Position numbers and translations under genes: made by a program
Shown: piece after piece, positions 23,012-34,085 of the stretch
Layout: the number at the start of each line of letters is the position of its first letter
How positions within the stretch are numbered: the first letter of the stretch is position 1
Notes under the pieces: generated by a model
Database searches by the model: none
The model's input: the letters and a program-made list of their open reading frames with translations, nothing else
What the model was told of the DNA's origin: nothing
NCBI RefSeq assembly: GCF_000687475.1
Contig: NC_057317.1
Location: 4,216,501-4,280,500, forward strand
Direction: 5' to 3'
Source of the DNA: Ustilaginoidea virens
Taxonomy: Eukaryota > Ascomycota > Sordariomycetes > Hypocreales > Clavicipitaceae
DNA length: 64,000 nucleotides

Positions 23012-24366
23012 TCAAACCTTGGTCTTTTCCAGTTTCTCGGCAAGGGCATCAACGTCCTTTTCTTTGAGCTGGACGACGGGTTCCTCCTGAGCTTCCTTGG
23101 CCTCTGTGATCAACTTCTCGGCGAGTTCCTCTGTAGTGACACCTTCGTCTTCTTCCTCACCATACTCCTCTTCCTCACTATCCAGTTCCTCGAGGTCGCT
23201 CAGACTGTCCACACCCCATTCATCTCCATTGACCAAATCTCCGGCAAGCTTCTCCTTTCGCTGCTCAAGAAGCTCCCGAAGGGCAAGAATAGACTCGTCA
23301 TCTTCCGTGAACTTGTTGCCATTCAGTTCAATCCGCTTCAGGGCAGGCAGACCCTCCTCAACGGCAGCAACCAGGCTTTTGACTCCCGGAGCGGTGATAT
23401 CATTGTACTGAAGACGCAAGATCTCGAGCCTTTGATTATCGCCCCGCGAGAGAGACTCGGCAAGAAGGAGAGCGCCCTTGGCGCTGAGGAGCGAATCGCC
23501 AATACCAAGCTCTTGAATGACAGCCCAATTGGTGACGGCCTTGGCAAGAGCTTTGGCGCCCTTCAAAGTGAAGGTGTTATCCTGAAGATCTAGCACCCTG
23601 AGCTCGGTAGCGTGGTTCAAGCCCTCGCTGATGAGGTGGGAGATGCCCTCTTGACGAATGCCATTCTGGACCATTTTGATTTCCTTGATCTTGTTGTGAA
23701 GCTTGTAAGCCTTGGCCCAGGCCGTCATGCTGCCGTTCTCCAATCGGTTTCGCCCACAAATCACCGTCTCCAAGTCGGGAACCTCGGCGCCTTCCTTGCG
23801 GGCAGCGTCCTTCCTGGCATGGAGCTCCGAAAGAGCATCGGCAATGAGGATACCGGCGTGAGGGCCTAGACCGTTGTTGTTGAGGTACAAGTGCTGGAGG
23901 GGGACATGAGCCGCGAGGAAAGCAACCAGAGGGGCTTGCGTGTTGAGGCCGAAGGCGTTGTCGTTCAGATTGATGGTGCGAAGTTTGGGATGATTAAGAA
24001 TCGACGTGAGGAGTGAAGAAAGGGCTTCCGGGATTTCGGTCAATAACCGACCGGTGAAAATGTCGGCAAAGTTGGCAACCTGTGTATTGGGCACCCGTCA
24101 ACGTCTTACTTCAGGGAAGAAGGGGGGGGAGGCTTTTGTTCATCGGATGAGCGGATATGAAACCGTACCTTTAGATTCTTCTTGGTGGATAGGACTTCTC
24201 CAATGGCCTTGCATGCTTCTACACCCAAGGTGTTGCCGAGGAGCCTGACCTCCTCAACATCATTTGCGCGGAGATCTTTGATGTGAGGCTCAACGTCTGC
24301 GGCCGTGTCGAGCTTGAGCCCCTTGCCCTCAAGGGTGAACAGCTTATTTGACGTTGAAGGAGCCAT
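23012..24366 (-). CDS. RNA1: Ran GTPase-activating protein (Rna1/RanGAP1)
   Basis: Activates GTP hydrolysis by Ran in the cytoplasm and so drives nuclear transport. Model: complement(join(23012..24079,24169..24366)), 421 aa. The intron (89 bp) has an unusual donor, GTACGG, but the join gives KKNLK/VANFADIFTGRL, the conserved family sequence, in frame. The protein is a leucine-rich-repeat array (LRTINLNDNAFG, LQHLYLNNNGLG, LRVLDLQDNTFT, LKRIELNGNKFT). The loop with VICGRNRLENGS carries the Arg finger region described for the family. It is followed by the expected acidic tail (DLEELDSEEEEYGEEEDEG). The length is normal. Confidence 0.93.
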
Positions 24367-25261
24367 TTGACGAAGCCGCGTATATCAGATATTATAGAAC
24401 AGGCACGACCAAAAAAAAAAAAAAAAAAAAAAAAAAAGAAGCAAGCAGCAAAACAAGGGGTGAATCAAAGAAGGAAAAGAGAAGCCAGGCCCTTTAACGA
24501 ACCAGCAGTTCCTGAAAGTGACGAATCTTTCTTTGCCTTGGTGGGGGCGGGGTAGCCGCACAGAGTACAAAGTACAGACTGTTCCGCAGCTTTCCAGGGC
24601 CATTAGCATGGTCTTGGGCACTTATTAGGCAGATTGGTATGTAGGTACAAGTATGTGCGCCTGAACCTAAAGTTGCAGGTGGTCGGTCGGCCATATACGG
24701 GGTTGGGTTGTTAAAGTTGTTACGGGCTGAATACAAGCGGTCTGAGAGGCACAATAAATAGGCCACATGCATCCATGTTCTCTTTACACGATAAGCAGCC
24801 AGCTTCAGTCAGCAAATGCAACACCCTATACCGGTATATCATCACTCAGGCTATCAGTCAGTTCCAGCTGATGATATATGGGAAAAACAAAGTACGTAAG
24901 CAGGCTCTGTTTGCATTGGTCGACGTCGCTCCGTACCGGATACCTAAGGTAAAAGCTGTAAGTGGGGTACTCCCTACCTGCTACTCCGTACTCCGTACAA
25001 GCCGCCAGGTACCTCGGTACCTGACCTGCTTCTGCTTCTGCTTCTGCTTCTGCTTATTCGCAAGGCCCGACCGAGGCCAAAGTGCACGTGACTTGAAGCC
25101 AATCAGCGTCGGCCCATTTCGGAACGCTGGATTTTCTCCTTGGGTATGACCTCTCCTGCCGAGCGAGCCCTTTCGAACCTTGAATCTCGAGATTGAATCG
25201 ACCATCGCCGCCACCTTCTGTTTGCGGTTTCCTCCCACGGCTTTGGTAAAGCCTTCTAGCA
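24367..25261. other. Divergent RNA1/CYT1 intergenic region
   Basis: An 895-bp spacer with a 27-base poly-A run at 24411-24437, which is poly-T on the RNA1 sense strand 45 bases upstream of its ATG. It also has a tandem TACTCCGTACTCCGTAC motif (24981-24998) and four or five TTCTGC units (about 25028-25054). It should hold both promoters. Confidence 0.5.
24411..24437. repeat. 27-base poly-A tract in the RNA1 leader/promoter
   Basis: Uninterrupted A run, read as T on the RNA1 coding strand. Poly(dA:dT) tracts of this kind exclude nucleosomes in fungal promoters; that role here is inferred from position. Confidence 0.6.
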
Positions 25262-26657
25262 ATGTTGGCAAGGTCTTGCTTGCGCTCGACGCGCACCCTC
25301 AATGGGCTTCGAAGCGGCGTCAACAATGTCTCCAAGGTAGGACGGCCTCATTTCCGGCTCGCTCTGGCCTCCCGCTTTCGTGCACCAACAAACGTCAACA
25401 TACCGAAACGATGGCAGCCCAAACAATCTCGCCACATGTTGAGCATTCACACACTCTTGTGCTTACCCCTTTTTTTGTTTCATTCTTTCCCTTCTAACTT
25501 GTTCTAATAGCGCGCAGCGACGACGAGTTCGGGTGCCGCTGGAGAAACGTCCACGGCTCGATTGAACTTTGCAGCCATCGCTTCCACTACGGTCGCTGCT
25601 GGTTCAATCGCCTGGTACTATCATCTTTACGGACCCGTGGCCTTTGCTGCTACCCCTGCCGAGGAAGGGTACGTTGATCCTTGACTTCGTTTGCTGGAGG
25701 TTGTTCCTCACCCTTTGGCTGTTGCCCGCGTCTACATGCGGTATAAATTGTCCTTTGCGCAGCAGTGGGCGTTTTTCACTTTCCGTCCCCCTTCATCTTT
25801 GCAAGGTTTCAATTGCTGACTGTCCTCACTAGCCTGCATGCTACTCAATATCCCTGGGTTCACCAGCAATGGCTCAAAACCTTCGACCACCAGGCGTAGG
25901 CTACCCTGACCTCTTGCATTGCCACGTTTTTTTGACGTGATGTTGACGGGAACCCAATCTTTTTACTGACGACAATCTGTGCAGACTGCGCCGCGGTTTC
26001 CAGGTGTACCGTGAAGTTTGTGCTTCTTGCCACTCCCTGAGCCGAATCCCTTACCGTACTTTGGTCGGCGCTGTTTTGACCGTGGACGAGGCCAAGGCCC
26101 TCGCCGAGGAAAACGAGTATCCCGGCGAGCCCGATGATCAGGGCGAGACTCAAATGCGACCTGGAAAGCTGGCCGATTACATCCCCGACCCCTACAAGAA
26201 CGAAGAGGCGGCGCGGGCTGCCAACAATGGTGCCCTGCCCCCAGATCTGAGCTTGATTGTAAAGGGTCGCCACGGCGGCTGCGACTACATTTTCAGCTTG
26301 TTGACTGGCTATCCCGACGAGCCCCCGGCCGGTGCCCAGGTCGCCCCCGGCATGAACTTCAACCCTTACTTCCCGGGAACCGGCATCGGAATGGCGCGAG
26401 TTCTGTACGACGGCCTGGTGGATTACGAGGACGGAACACCGGCCTCGACGTCTCAGATGGCCAAGGACGTGGTCGAGTTCCTCAACTGGGCCGCCGAGCC
26501 TGAAATGGACGACCGCAAGAAGATGGGCTTGAAGGTGCTCATTGTCACGTCGGCTTTGTGGGCCGTCAGCGTGTGGGTGAAGCGATACAAGTGGGCGTGG
26601 CTGAAGTCAAGGAAGCTTGCCTACGATCCTCCTGCCGAGTCCAAGACTCGCCACTAA
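25262..26657 (+). CDS. CYT1: Cytochrome c1, haem protein of respiratory complex III
   Basis: Membrane-anchored c-type cytochrome of the bc1 complex; passes electrons from the Rieske protein to cytochrome c. Model: join(25262..25336,25511..25668,25833..25895,25985..26657), 322 aa, four exons. The N-terminus [20 protein letters not shown] is a basic mitochondrial presequence, followed by a hydrophobic stretch ([23 protein letters not shown]) matching the bipartite sorting signal. The haem motif CASCH is at about residues 111-115, after [11 protein letters not shown]. The axial Met lies in [13 protein letters not shown]-terminal membrane helix ([16 protein letters not shown]) is followed by a basic tail. 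All joins keep frame; the donor of intron 3 (GTAGGC) is weak. Confidence 0.94.
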
Positions 26658-27276
26658 GAAAAGCCCAGCCCGGTTGGTTGCGCGCGTGCTATATGTACAC
26701 TAGCCTCCCCTTGCCGAGAGGCTCCCTTTGTCGGCGGAGGCGGGTAAAAACGGGAGTGGCAGTTGTTTTCCACGAGAGGATTTGGGATTCTTGAGGGGGA
26801 AGTGGTGGCATGCTAGAGTGTAAATCAGACGATCGATCCAATTTCAATCCCTTAAACTTTTTTTGTCGTGGCTAGCTTGGAAACTTGGTACGGGCATGAC
26901 GTTTGCCATGCCAGCGTTTTGAAGGAAAGGCAGCCTGCTCGGTCATGTACTGTACTCTGCAAACCGTTGGCTTTCCTGGGCTTTGCTGGGCTTTGCTGGG
27001 CTTTGCTGGGCTTTGCTGGGCTTTCCTTGGCTTTCCTCGAGCTGAGAAACACCAGCAGCAGCAGCAAGCAGCAAGCAGCAAGCAGCAAATTGATGGCAAC
27101 AGACTCCACCAATGTGGAGCGGTTATCCACCCGTTGCCAGCGTTTGGACCAAACAGAGGCCGACTTGGCTTGGCTTTCCCCCCGACTTTCCCCTGGGCGT
27201 TCACGCCTCGCGCCTCGGATGCTCCAGTCTCAATCTTTTGCTTTGGCAACGAAAGCTTGTCAGCTAAGCTAGCTGA

Positions 27277-27308
<32 letters not shown>

Positions 27309-27598
27309 GTTGTTTTGCTGCCGGATGTTTTTGGACCCCGTCGATTTTCCATCCGTTCCTCCAGCCCAAACCCGGGGGCCTCCAGCCAAGCGAATTTCCT
27401 CGCCGCCCACCACCCCATCTGAGCAACCAGTCAGTCACCCAGTCTCCCCTTGTTGCTCATCAGCATCTCTGAGGGGGGGGGGCAATACATTTCGCCCCGG
27501 CTCAAACGCACGCCAGCAAGTCCCTTTTGGCCCTCTCTCGCCTCTCTGCGCCACCTCCCCCCCCCCGGCGAGGCCCCCTACTGCCCTCGACGTGGAAG
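26658..27598. other. Repeat-rich intergenic region
   Basis: This 941-bp spacer carries several tandem repeats: GGGCTTTGCT decamers (about 26975-27035), CAGCAAG/GCA units (about 27053-27088), TTG trinucleotides (about 27278-27308) and a G-run at about 27472-27482. It probably contains the CYT1 3' UTR and the promoter of the downstream gene. Confidence 0.55.
26975..27035. repeat. Tandem decamer GGGCTTTGCT, about five copies
   Basis: Units of GCTTTGCTGG repeat about five times with slight decay at both ends (TTTCCTGG, TTTCCTTGG). It is followed by CAG/GCA-type repeats. It is a non-coding minisatellite. Confidence 0.7.
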
Positions 27599-27813
27599 AT
27601 GCCATGTGTTGCTGGTGTCGACAACTTCCGCTCCGCCCGCAAGCGTCGATGGGGTGACGACGACGCCAGCGCCCGCAGCGGCATCCGGCGGCTCTGCGAC
27701 CACGACCAACCGAATCCCGAGCTGTACTTTGTCGACGTGAACCAGGACATGTCGCGCGCTCGCAAAGTCGTTCCTTTCCCGGGCAAGCGGCTCCGCACCA
27801 TGGCGCCCGACGA

Positions 27814-27874
<61 letters not shown>

Positions 27875-28450
27875 ATCATGCACGCCTGCCATGGCAGCCG
27901 GGATGTCCTGCACGGAGCAGCGCCGCGGCGTCGAGGGCCGGCGCTGGGCATCCAGCTGTCGCTCAAGGCTACGGCTGCCATCCTGGCCCCGTGCTACATT
28001 TGCCACAGGAGGCCGACCAAGAAGTCGGACCTGGGCTCGTTTGCCACCTGCCAGGCCTGTGGCGAGAGGGCGTGTTTTGTGTGTTTGAGGCAGTGCCGCG
28101 GGTGGGACTACTGCGGCGGGGTGTCTGCCGTCTCCGACCAGGCGGCGCTGTCGAGGAGCTTCCACGTGGACGACGACTCGCACGACGTGCCCGCGCGGCT
28201 GGACTTGGACGGGGACGGTCCATGGCGGGCCGGCCTCGACGACGACGACGACGACCACCACCACCACCACCACCACCACCACCACATGGGCCGGCTGCGC
28301 GGCCAGTGCGACCATGGAGGCTTGCAGCATGGCGGAGGGCGGGCTGCCTCTCGGCACCGGGCTGTCGTCTGCAGCAGGTGCTGTGTCGAGCAAGGTTCCG
28401 AGGGAGAAGTAGCTTGCCTAGGATGTCTTTCCGGTCTGCCCGGCGAATAA
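27599..28450 (+). CDS. Cys-rich putative zinc-binding protein with poly-Asp and poly-His tracts
   Basis: No firm family name. The 283-aa frame is uninterrupted from the ATG at 27599. It has 22 consecutive Asp (27809-27874, all but one GAC codon) and a six-Asp/ten-His tract (28238-28285). The rest contains CxxC pairs: CYICHRRPTKKSDLGSF, CQACGERACFVCLRQC and, at the C-terminus, CSRCCVEQGSEGEVACLGC. This spacing suggests a RING/PHD-like or double treble-clef zinc fold. Filamentous fungi have conserved proteins with this Cys pattern. The trinucleotide tracts are unlike neighbouring genes and may vary in length. No membrane segment is seen. The antisense strand is also open over much of it, but only this strand has the Cys pattern. 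Confidence 0.65.
27809..27874 (+). repeat. (GAC)22 tract encoding 22 Asp
   Basis: 66 bp of GAC codons, interrupted only by one GAT at the second codon. The near-purity suggests recent expansion by slippage. Confidence 0.85.
28238..28285 (+). repeat. (GAC)6(CAC)10 tract encoding Asp6-His10
   Basis: Eighteen bases of GAC run directly into thirty bases of CAC in the same frame, giving an Asp-His tract. It probably arose by slippage after one base change in the repeat unit. Confidence 0.85.
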
Positions 28451-28954
28451 GGAGCACTTGCTAGCACTCCGGGAAGCGAAGCGAATCTAGGAATGGCAGC
28501 GATGATTTGCGCCCTCTCAACTCCATTTTGCATCTTGTACATATTGAATCAGCCAAGGGCCTCCTATTTTCGCATCACCAACCACTTCTACCTCCCTTGT
28601 AGGTATGCCTCGTGCCGACTGCATCAAGTGATGATTGATACCTTGCTGCGCTCGTGAACCGGGCCGTCTATTACTTTGGCCGCCTTTCGAGTCTTTGGCG
28701 GTTTGTGACCCCAATGGTCAGAAAGACATGTCCCCTGTAACTTGCTCCGCGTCACCATGGGGCGTTTCATTCTGGGAAAACGAACGGTAGATGGTAAATG
28801 CCACAAAAGCCAGCTTCTATCCATGTTTTCAGCGACCCGGCGAGTCTAAAGGCTCAGCTCAACCCTTTGTGGTTTCCTTTGTATCATACACAAAAAAAAA
28901 AAATGAAAAAAAAAATGAAAAAAAAAAGGGCAAACGCCCGGATAACGACAAGGT
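28451..28954. other. Convergent 3' region before RPT1
   Basis: A 504-bp gap between converging genes, ending in A-rich AAAAAATG units (about 28890-28928) just past the RPT1 stop. No gene is seen. Confidence 0.5.
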
Positions 28955-30460
28955 CTAGTTGTACTGCATGTACGTGGCAGTCGAGTTAAACTTGAGGTTG
29001 CCCTTGATGACCTTGTCCACGGCACTCAAAAAGTCCTTTTCCGAGGCCACCTTTCTCCTGGCTCTAATCGCAAACATGCCGGCTTCTGTGCATACACTTC
29101 TGAGCTCTGCGCCGGTGGCGTTGGGGCACAGGCGCGAAATAAGCTCCCATCGGATGTCTCGCTCAACCGACATGCTCTTGGCGTGGATGCGAAGGATATT
29201 GGCCCGGCCCTCCAGGTCCGGCAGCGAAAACTCAATCTTCCGATCGATACGCCCTGGCCGCATCAGGGCGGGATCCAAGGTCGACGGCCTGTTGGTGGCA
29301 AACATGACCTTGATATTTCCACGAGCGTCGAAGCCATCTAGTTGGGTGATGAGCTCGAGCATGGTTCTCTGAACTTCATTGTCGCCGCCGGCACCATCGT
29401 CAAACCGTGCTCCGCCAACAGCGTCGATTTCGTCAAAGAAGATGATGCACGCCTTCTTGGTCCGCGCCATCTCGAACAGCTCGCGAACCATCCGTGCACC
29501 TTCGCCAACGTATTTTTGCACCAGTTCGCTTCCGATGACTCGGATGAAGGTGGCGTCCGTCCTGTTGGCTACAGCTCGAGCGCACAGCGTTTTACCGGTG
29601 CCGGGCGGGCCGTAGAGAAGTGCCCCCTTGGGAGGGTCGATGCCGAGGTTGACGAACCGCTCTGGAGACAGCAGAGGCATCTCGACGACTTCTCGCAGCT
29701 TCTCAACCTGCTCTTTGCAGCCGCCCACATCGCCGTATGTGACATCGGGCTTCTCCTCGACCGTCATCATCGTCACGCTGGCATCAATCTTTGGTGGTAA
29801 AGGCAGCATGATCTGATACTTGTTTCGGTCGACGCCGACTCGCATTCCCTCCTCAATATCTGTTGGGCTCACCCGTTCCCCCAACTGAACAACAAACTTG
29901 GCGATTTGCTTGACGTTGATGACGTACTTCTTCTTTGATTCGTCGCCCTTGTCGTCTTCGATAATCTTTGTGCAGCGCGCCACCTGGAAAGGCTGCTCTT
30001 CAGACATTCTTTGACGATCGGCCGCGACATCCCATAAATGCGGGGGCGCCAGACCTGTATCAGATTCCTGCTCAACGACGTTAGACTTGTTCCGGCATGC
30101 GCAAAGCGAGGCCCATGCGCACTTTGACACCAATCTTCTCATCCACGCTCTGTTGCTTTTCCTTGATTTGTTTCTCCAGCTTCTTGATCGCGGTTCCGTA
30201 CGGCGCGGCACCGTACGTCTTTAAAACCTGGATATCCCTTCAAGGGGTTAACTGGTGGGTTCCCGTGGTAATTTGTAGCGTGTTGCGCATACTCGTCCGT
30301 CAGAGGGGTTATCTTCTTCTCTTCTGTCTCGTCATCGGCGAACGTTTTCTGGTACTTTTCCCAGTTTCGACCTGTCGCGGAAGGCTGGACCAAGGTTAAC
30401 GACGGAGATTGCATAAGCTCTTTGGGTCGGTGCGTGCAATATGCATTGACAGCCTACCAT
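28955..30460 (-). CDS. RPT1: 26S proteasome regulatory ATPase Rpt1 (PSMC2)
   Basis: AAA ATPase of the 19S base ring; unfolds substrates into the 20S core. Model: complement(join(28955..30067,30123..30237,30294..30384,30458..30460)) with exon 2 ending at 30293, so the third segment is 30293..30384; 440 aa. The first exon is only ATG, then GTAGGC; exon 2 opens [12 protein letters not shown]. Two 55-bp introns follow (donors GTATGC and GTGCGC) and give [18 protein letters not shown] and [20 protein letters not shown] in frame. Walker A is GPPGTGKT, Walker B IIFFDEID, and the SRH region is [20 protein letters not shown]. It ends in [10 protein letters not shown]. An unspliced start at 30414 is also in frame. 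It is divergent from CCT4. Confidence 0.92.
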
Positions 30461-31012
30461 GATGGAATAAGCCGCCTACGGGGCGGGCTGCGACGGTGCT
30501 GGATGAATAACGAATTTCGGGCCCAGTGCTGTCAGGATTAGTTTGCGCAAGCGATGGATTCAATGATGCGAGAGAGGATTGTTGTTGGATGGGGTTTGGT
30601 CGGATGGGGTTTGCATTGGCTAAAGAGAATGGAAGGAAGCATTCCGTAATCTGGTCAACCATCAGGCTGCCTGGAGCTTCGTGCACAGACCAACCAGCCT
30701 GTTGACACTAGGCCGATTCAGGGCTTGGGCAGTACGTACCTACCTACCTTACCTTTCATGTACTAACGGGCTTGTGTGGGACCAAGACAGCTTGGACGGG
30801 GAGGTACGGAGCATGGATAATCTGTGACCCGACGCCGAAATTTCTGGGGACCGGGTCGACGGTGGTGGAGTAGGGCAGCAGGAAGTGGGATCAATATCTC
30901 CCAGTTGTTTCAACCAGGTTCCAGTTTCCCAATCTCCAGCAGCTTCTGCAACACGCCTGTCGTCAAACAAAAAATCGGAGGATCCTCTCGGCAGCTTGCC
31001 TCCGTCGTGATC
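30461..31012. promoter_or_regulatory. Divergent RPT1-CCT4 promoter region
   Basis: 552 bp between two outward-facing proteostasis genes. It contains GGATGGGGTTTG direct repeats (about 30587-30614) and a TACCTACCTTACC motif (about 30735-30752). No recognised heat-shock element or Rpn4-type site was seen. Co-regulation is inferred from geometry and function. Confidence 0.5.
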
Positions 31013-32794
31013 ATGTCAGCGCCTGCTGTTTCAGCCGGGCAATCCCACAATGCAACCTTCAGGGTACGTCGAGCTTCTGTTCATCCCCCGCCATTGTATT
31101 TCATCACCCCGCTAACCAAAAGCTTCCAGGACAAGGAAAAGCCCATGGCTGTGCGGTCATCTAACATTGTCGCCGCCAGAGGTAGGGAATGCGTCATGTC
31201 AAATATTGGTGCAGCTATTCTGACTCTCCTAAGCTGTTGCCGATGCTATTCGAACTTCGCTCGGCCCTCGTGGTATGGATAAGATGATTCGAAGCGGAAA
31301 AGGAGAGACCATCATCACAAACGACGGCCATACCATGCTGAAGAGCATGTCGGTAATGCATCCCACAGCCAAGATGCTTGTAAACCTGGCCGGAGCTCAG
31401 GATGTTGAGGCCGGCGACGGCACAACGTCTGTGGTTGTTATTTGTGGTAGTTTGCTTGGTGCTGCAGACCGACTTCTGTCAAAGGGCATCCACCCCTCAG
31501 TCATTTCCGAATCCTTTCAGAGGGCCTCTGCTGCCGCTGTCGAAGTTTTGCATGACATGTCCCAGCCAATCACTCTTAGCGACACCTCGGCTTTACTCCA
31601 GGCTGCCAACACCTCACTCTCCTCCAAGATCGTTTCCCAATACTCGAACCTCCTTGGCCCCATGGCTGTCAATGCCGTGACCAAGGTCATCGATGTCAAG
31701 ACGGCCGACAACGTGGACCTTAGAAGTATCCGGATTGTGAAGAAGGTTGGAGGCACAATCGAAGATAGCGAGCTTGTCCCTGGACTCGTCCTAAACCAGC
31801 CCGTTCTGAAGAACGCTGGAGGGCCTAGCCGCATGGAAAAGGCACGCATCGGTCTGATCCAGTTCCAGCTGAGCCCGCCCAAGCCTGATGTAAGACGCAA
31901 TCCCTTCTCACCGACAAAATATCGCGCCGTGTACTAATCCTTTCTCGTCAGATGGAGAACACTATTCAAGTCAACGACTATCGACAAATGGATAAGATTG
32001 TCAAGGAGGAGCGTCTGTATCTCCTCAACATGGCGAAAAAGATCAAGAAGGCCAAGTGCAACGTACTTCTTATCCAAAAGTCGATTTTGCGGGATGCAGT
32101 CAACGACCTCTCCTTGCATTTCTTGGCCAAACTCGGCATCTTGGCCATCAAGGACATTGAGCGCGACGAAGTCGAGTTCATCTGCAAGTCAACAGGTTGC
32201 AAACCTATTGCAGATATTGATTCTTTCACCGAGGATAAGCTGGGCTACGCGGAGTTGGTCGAGGAAGCTGAGTCGTCTGGATCACGCATGGTCAAGGTTA
32301 CGGGTGCCAAGGCCACTGGGAAGACGGTGTCTGTGGTTGTCAGGGGAGCCAACTCGCTAATCCTCGAAGAAGCCGAGAGAAGTCTACACGATGCTCTTTG
32401 CGTAATGCGCTGCTTGGTCAAGAAGAAGGCTCTCATTGCAGGTGGTGGTGCCGCCGAGATTGAGATTGCCGCCCAGCTGTCTAAACAAGCTCGTAGCCTG
32501 ACGGGCACAGAGGCCATCTGCTGGAAGGCCTTTGCAGACGCCATGGAGGTGGTACCCACCACCCTGGCCGAGAATGCTGGCTTGAACAGCATAAAGGTGG
32601 TTACCGACCTGAGGCACCGACACGAGATGGGAGAGAAGAATGCCGGGGTCAGCATCAAGTCAGGTGGCGTCAACACAAACATTTCCAAGGAGAACGTGCT
32701 GCAGCCATTGCTTGTGAGCACGAGTGCTATTGAGCTGGCAGCTGAGACGGTGAAGATGATTTTGAGGATAGACGACATTGCCCTGACGCGATGA
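31013..32794 (+). CDS. CCT4: Cytosolic chaperonin CCT/TRiC subunit delta (Cct4)
   Basis: One of eight subunits of the ring chaperonin that folds actin, tubulin and other proteins. Model: join(31013..31063,31130..31181,31234..31889,31952..32794), 533 aa. Short exon 1 encodes [17 protein letters not shown]; exon 2 [17 protein letters not shown]; then [19 protein letters not shown], the group II chaperonin N-terminal motif. ATP-site motifs GDGTTSVVV and [10 protein letters not shown] are intact. The apical region has the delta-type [21 protein letters not shown]. It ends [10 protein letters not shown]. Introns are 52-66 bp and every join keeps frame. The paralogue choice is based on overall sequence; delta is favoured over the other subunits. 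Confidence 0.93.
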
Positions 32795-33226
32795 AGTCTG
32801 CAGCCTGCCTTGAGCAGATTGATGTATGATACTATCTCTCATAAGAAAAAAAAATAAGGAGCAGAATGAGAATAGGAAGGCTACTGTGATACCAAGACAT
32901 ATAGAATTTCAGATGCCTTTGATTGCTTTTCTCGATTGATAATGTGCTGGCATCTAGGAGGTAGGGTGCTCCGTACTGTACGTACTTGTGCAGGTCGCAA
33001 CGTGCGTGCCTTCCTTTGCAATTCTTGACGTCTCCCTGGCTCTTGTGCATTGGATACGCCTTCCGCCTTCTTGTTTTCCCCCTTTCTTTGCCTCGCCTTA
33101 TTTTTTTTTTTTGTGTTTCCGACTTACTGTGCGCGCTATGGTTTCCAAAAGTTAATCACTCCAAGCACAACCCGAGCTGACTCAGGTTCTGGCATCTCTT
33201 GCAAGCTGCAACTCATCGGTGACTTG
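32795..33226. other. Intergenic region between CCT4 and the 33227 gene
   Basis: A 432-bp spacer with TACTGTACGTACTTG near 32974-32988 and a T/C-rich stretch at 33060-33112, which is probably the promoter or 5' leader of the downstream gene. Confidence 0.5.
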
Positions 33227-33787
33227 ATGGACAAGTCTGCCATGTCTCGGCGAAACACACGAAAACGACCGGAAGAAGTCTCTGATCCAACCACCATAGC
33301 CATCCAAGCGCCACAACGCATCCTTGAGGTAAGTCATGTGAGAATCCGCGATGTTGACAAAGTTGGAAGACACAAGATTACTTATGCGCCACGGGCAGCT
33401 GAAGAAAGAGCGCGATGAGAGGGCCAGAGCCATTGTCGTCCAGGCAGAGATTGCGCTCTCCTCAATGACGGAGCAAGCTTCTGCATACCAGAAGCAGCGT
33501 CACCGACAACGGTACAGAGTTTCCACACGCACTCTCTGCTGGGTTCCGTTATGCTGACGGCATATAGGGCGTCGGAAAAGGCAGAGCGATTGAGAAGAGT
33601 AACGGACCTCATAGACCGGAGAAGGCAAATCGAAATCAAGATGGTAGAAGTGGTGACGAGAATACAGGACACTGTGCATGAAGTAGAGAGCTTGATGCTG
33701 ACGGGATGCAAAGGAAGAGAAAAGGAGGCCCAGCAGGCATTGAAAGCTTTGACTGACAAACATCACCCAATCCAAAGTATGACATGA
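33227..33787 (+). CDS. Unidentified small basic coiled-coil protein, 144 aa
   Basis: I do not recognise the family. Model: join(33227..33328,33399..33511,33568..33787). Intron 1 (70 bp, GTAAGT..CAG) and intron 2 (56 bp, GTACAG..ATATAG) both preserve frame: QRILE/LKKERDERAR and QKQRHRQR/ASEKAERLRR. The product is rich in Arg, Lys, Glu and Gln with heptad-like spacing throughout, so a long coiled coil is likely. The N-terminus (MSRRNTRKRPEE) is basic. An alternative start at 33242 would remove five residues. Such small coiled-coil proteins often sit in kinetochore or spindle complexes, but nothing here proves that. Confidence 0.6.
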
Positions 33788-34085
33788 GGATAGTAGGTTG
33801 ATGCAGATTGAACTGCGAATAAATCCAGAAAAGTCTTGATTCCTTGCCCGACAAAAAAGAAAAAAAAAAGATATTGAACCGAATGGGCCTGACCAACTGG
33901 TCCATATCATGACAAAGCCTTTGTCTGAAGCGATTGTACCTAAGGGAGAGTGGCCAGGTGATTCAGTGGTTTTCCGTAGCCGTCTAATGCGCAAATATTA
34001 TACAGGGTTTTTTTTTATTTTTTTTTTATTTTTTTTTTTAGTTTTACAATGGAAACAGGTTGCAGGCGGGAAACATGGTGCAAAG
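33788..34085. other. Convergent 3' region with T/A-rich tract
   Basis: About 300 bp between converging genes. It contains T-runs interrupted by single A residues at about 34009-34040, close to the COX17 stop. It presumably holds both 3' UTRs. Confidence 0.5.

Noticed and set aside
27578..28393. 271-codon minus-strand frame with long Val runs
   Set aside because: Val runs are the reverse translation of the GAC and CAC repeats; there are no domain features, while the + strand has the Cys pattern.
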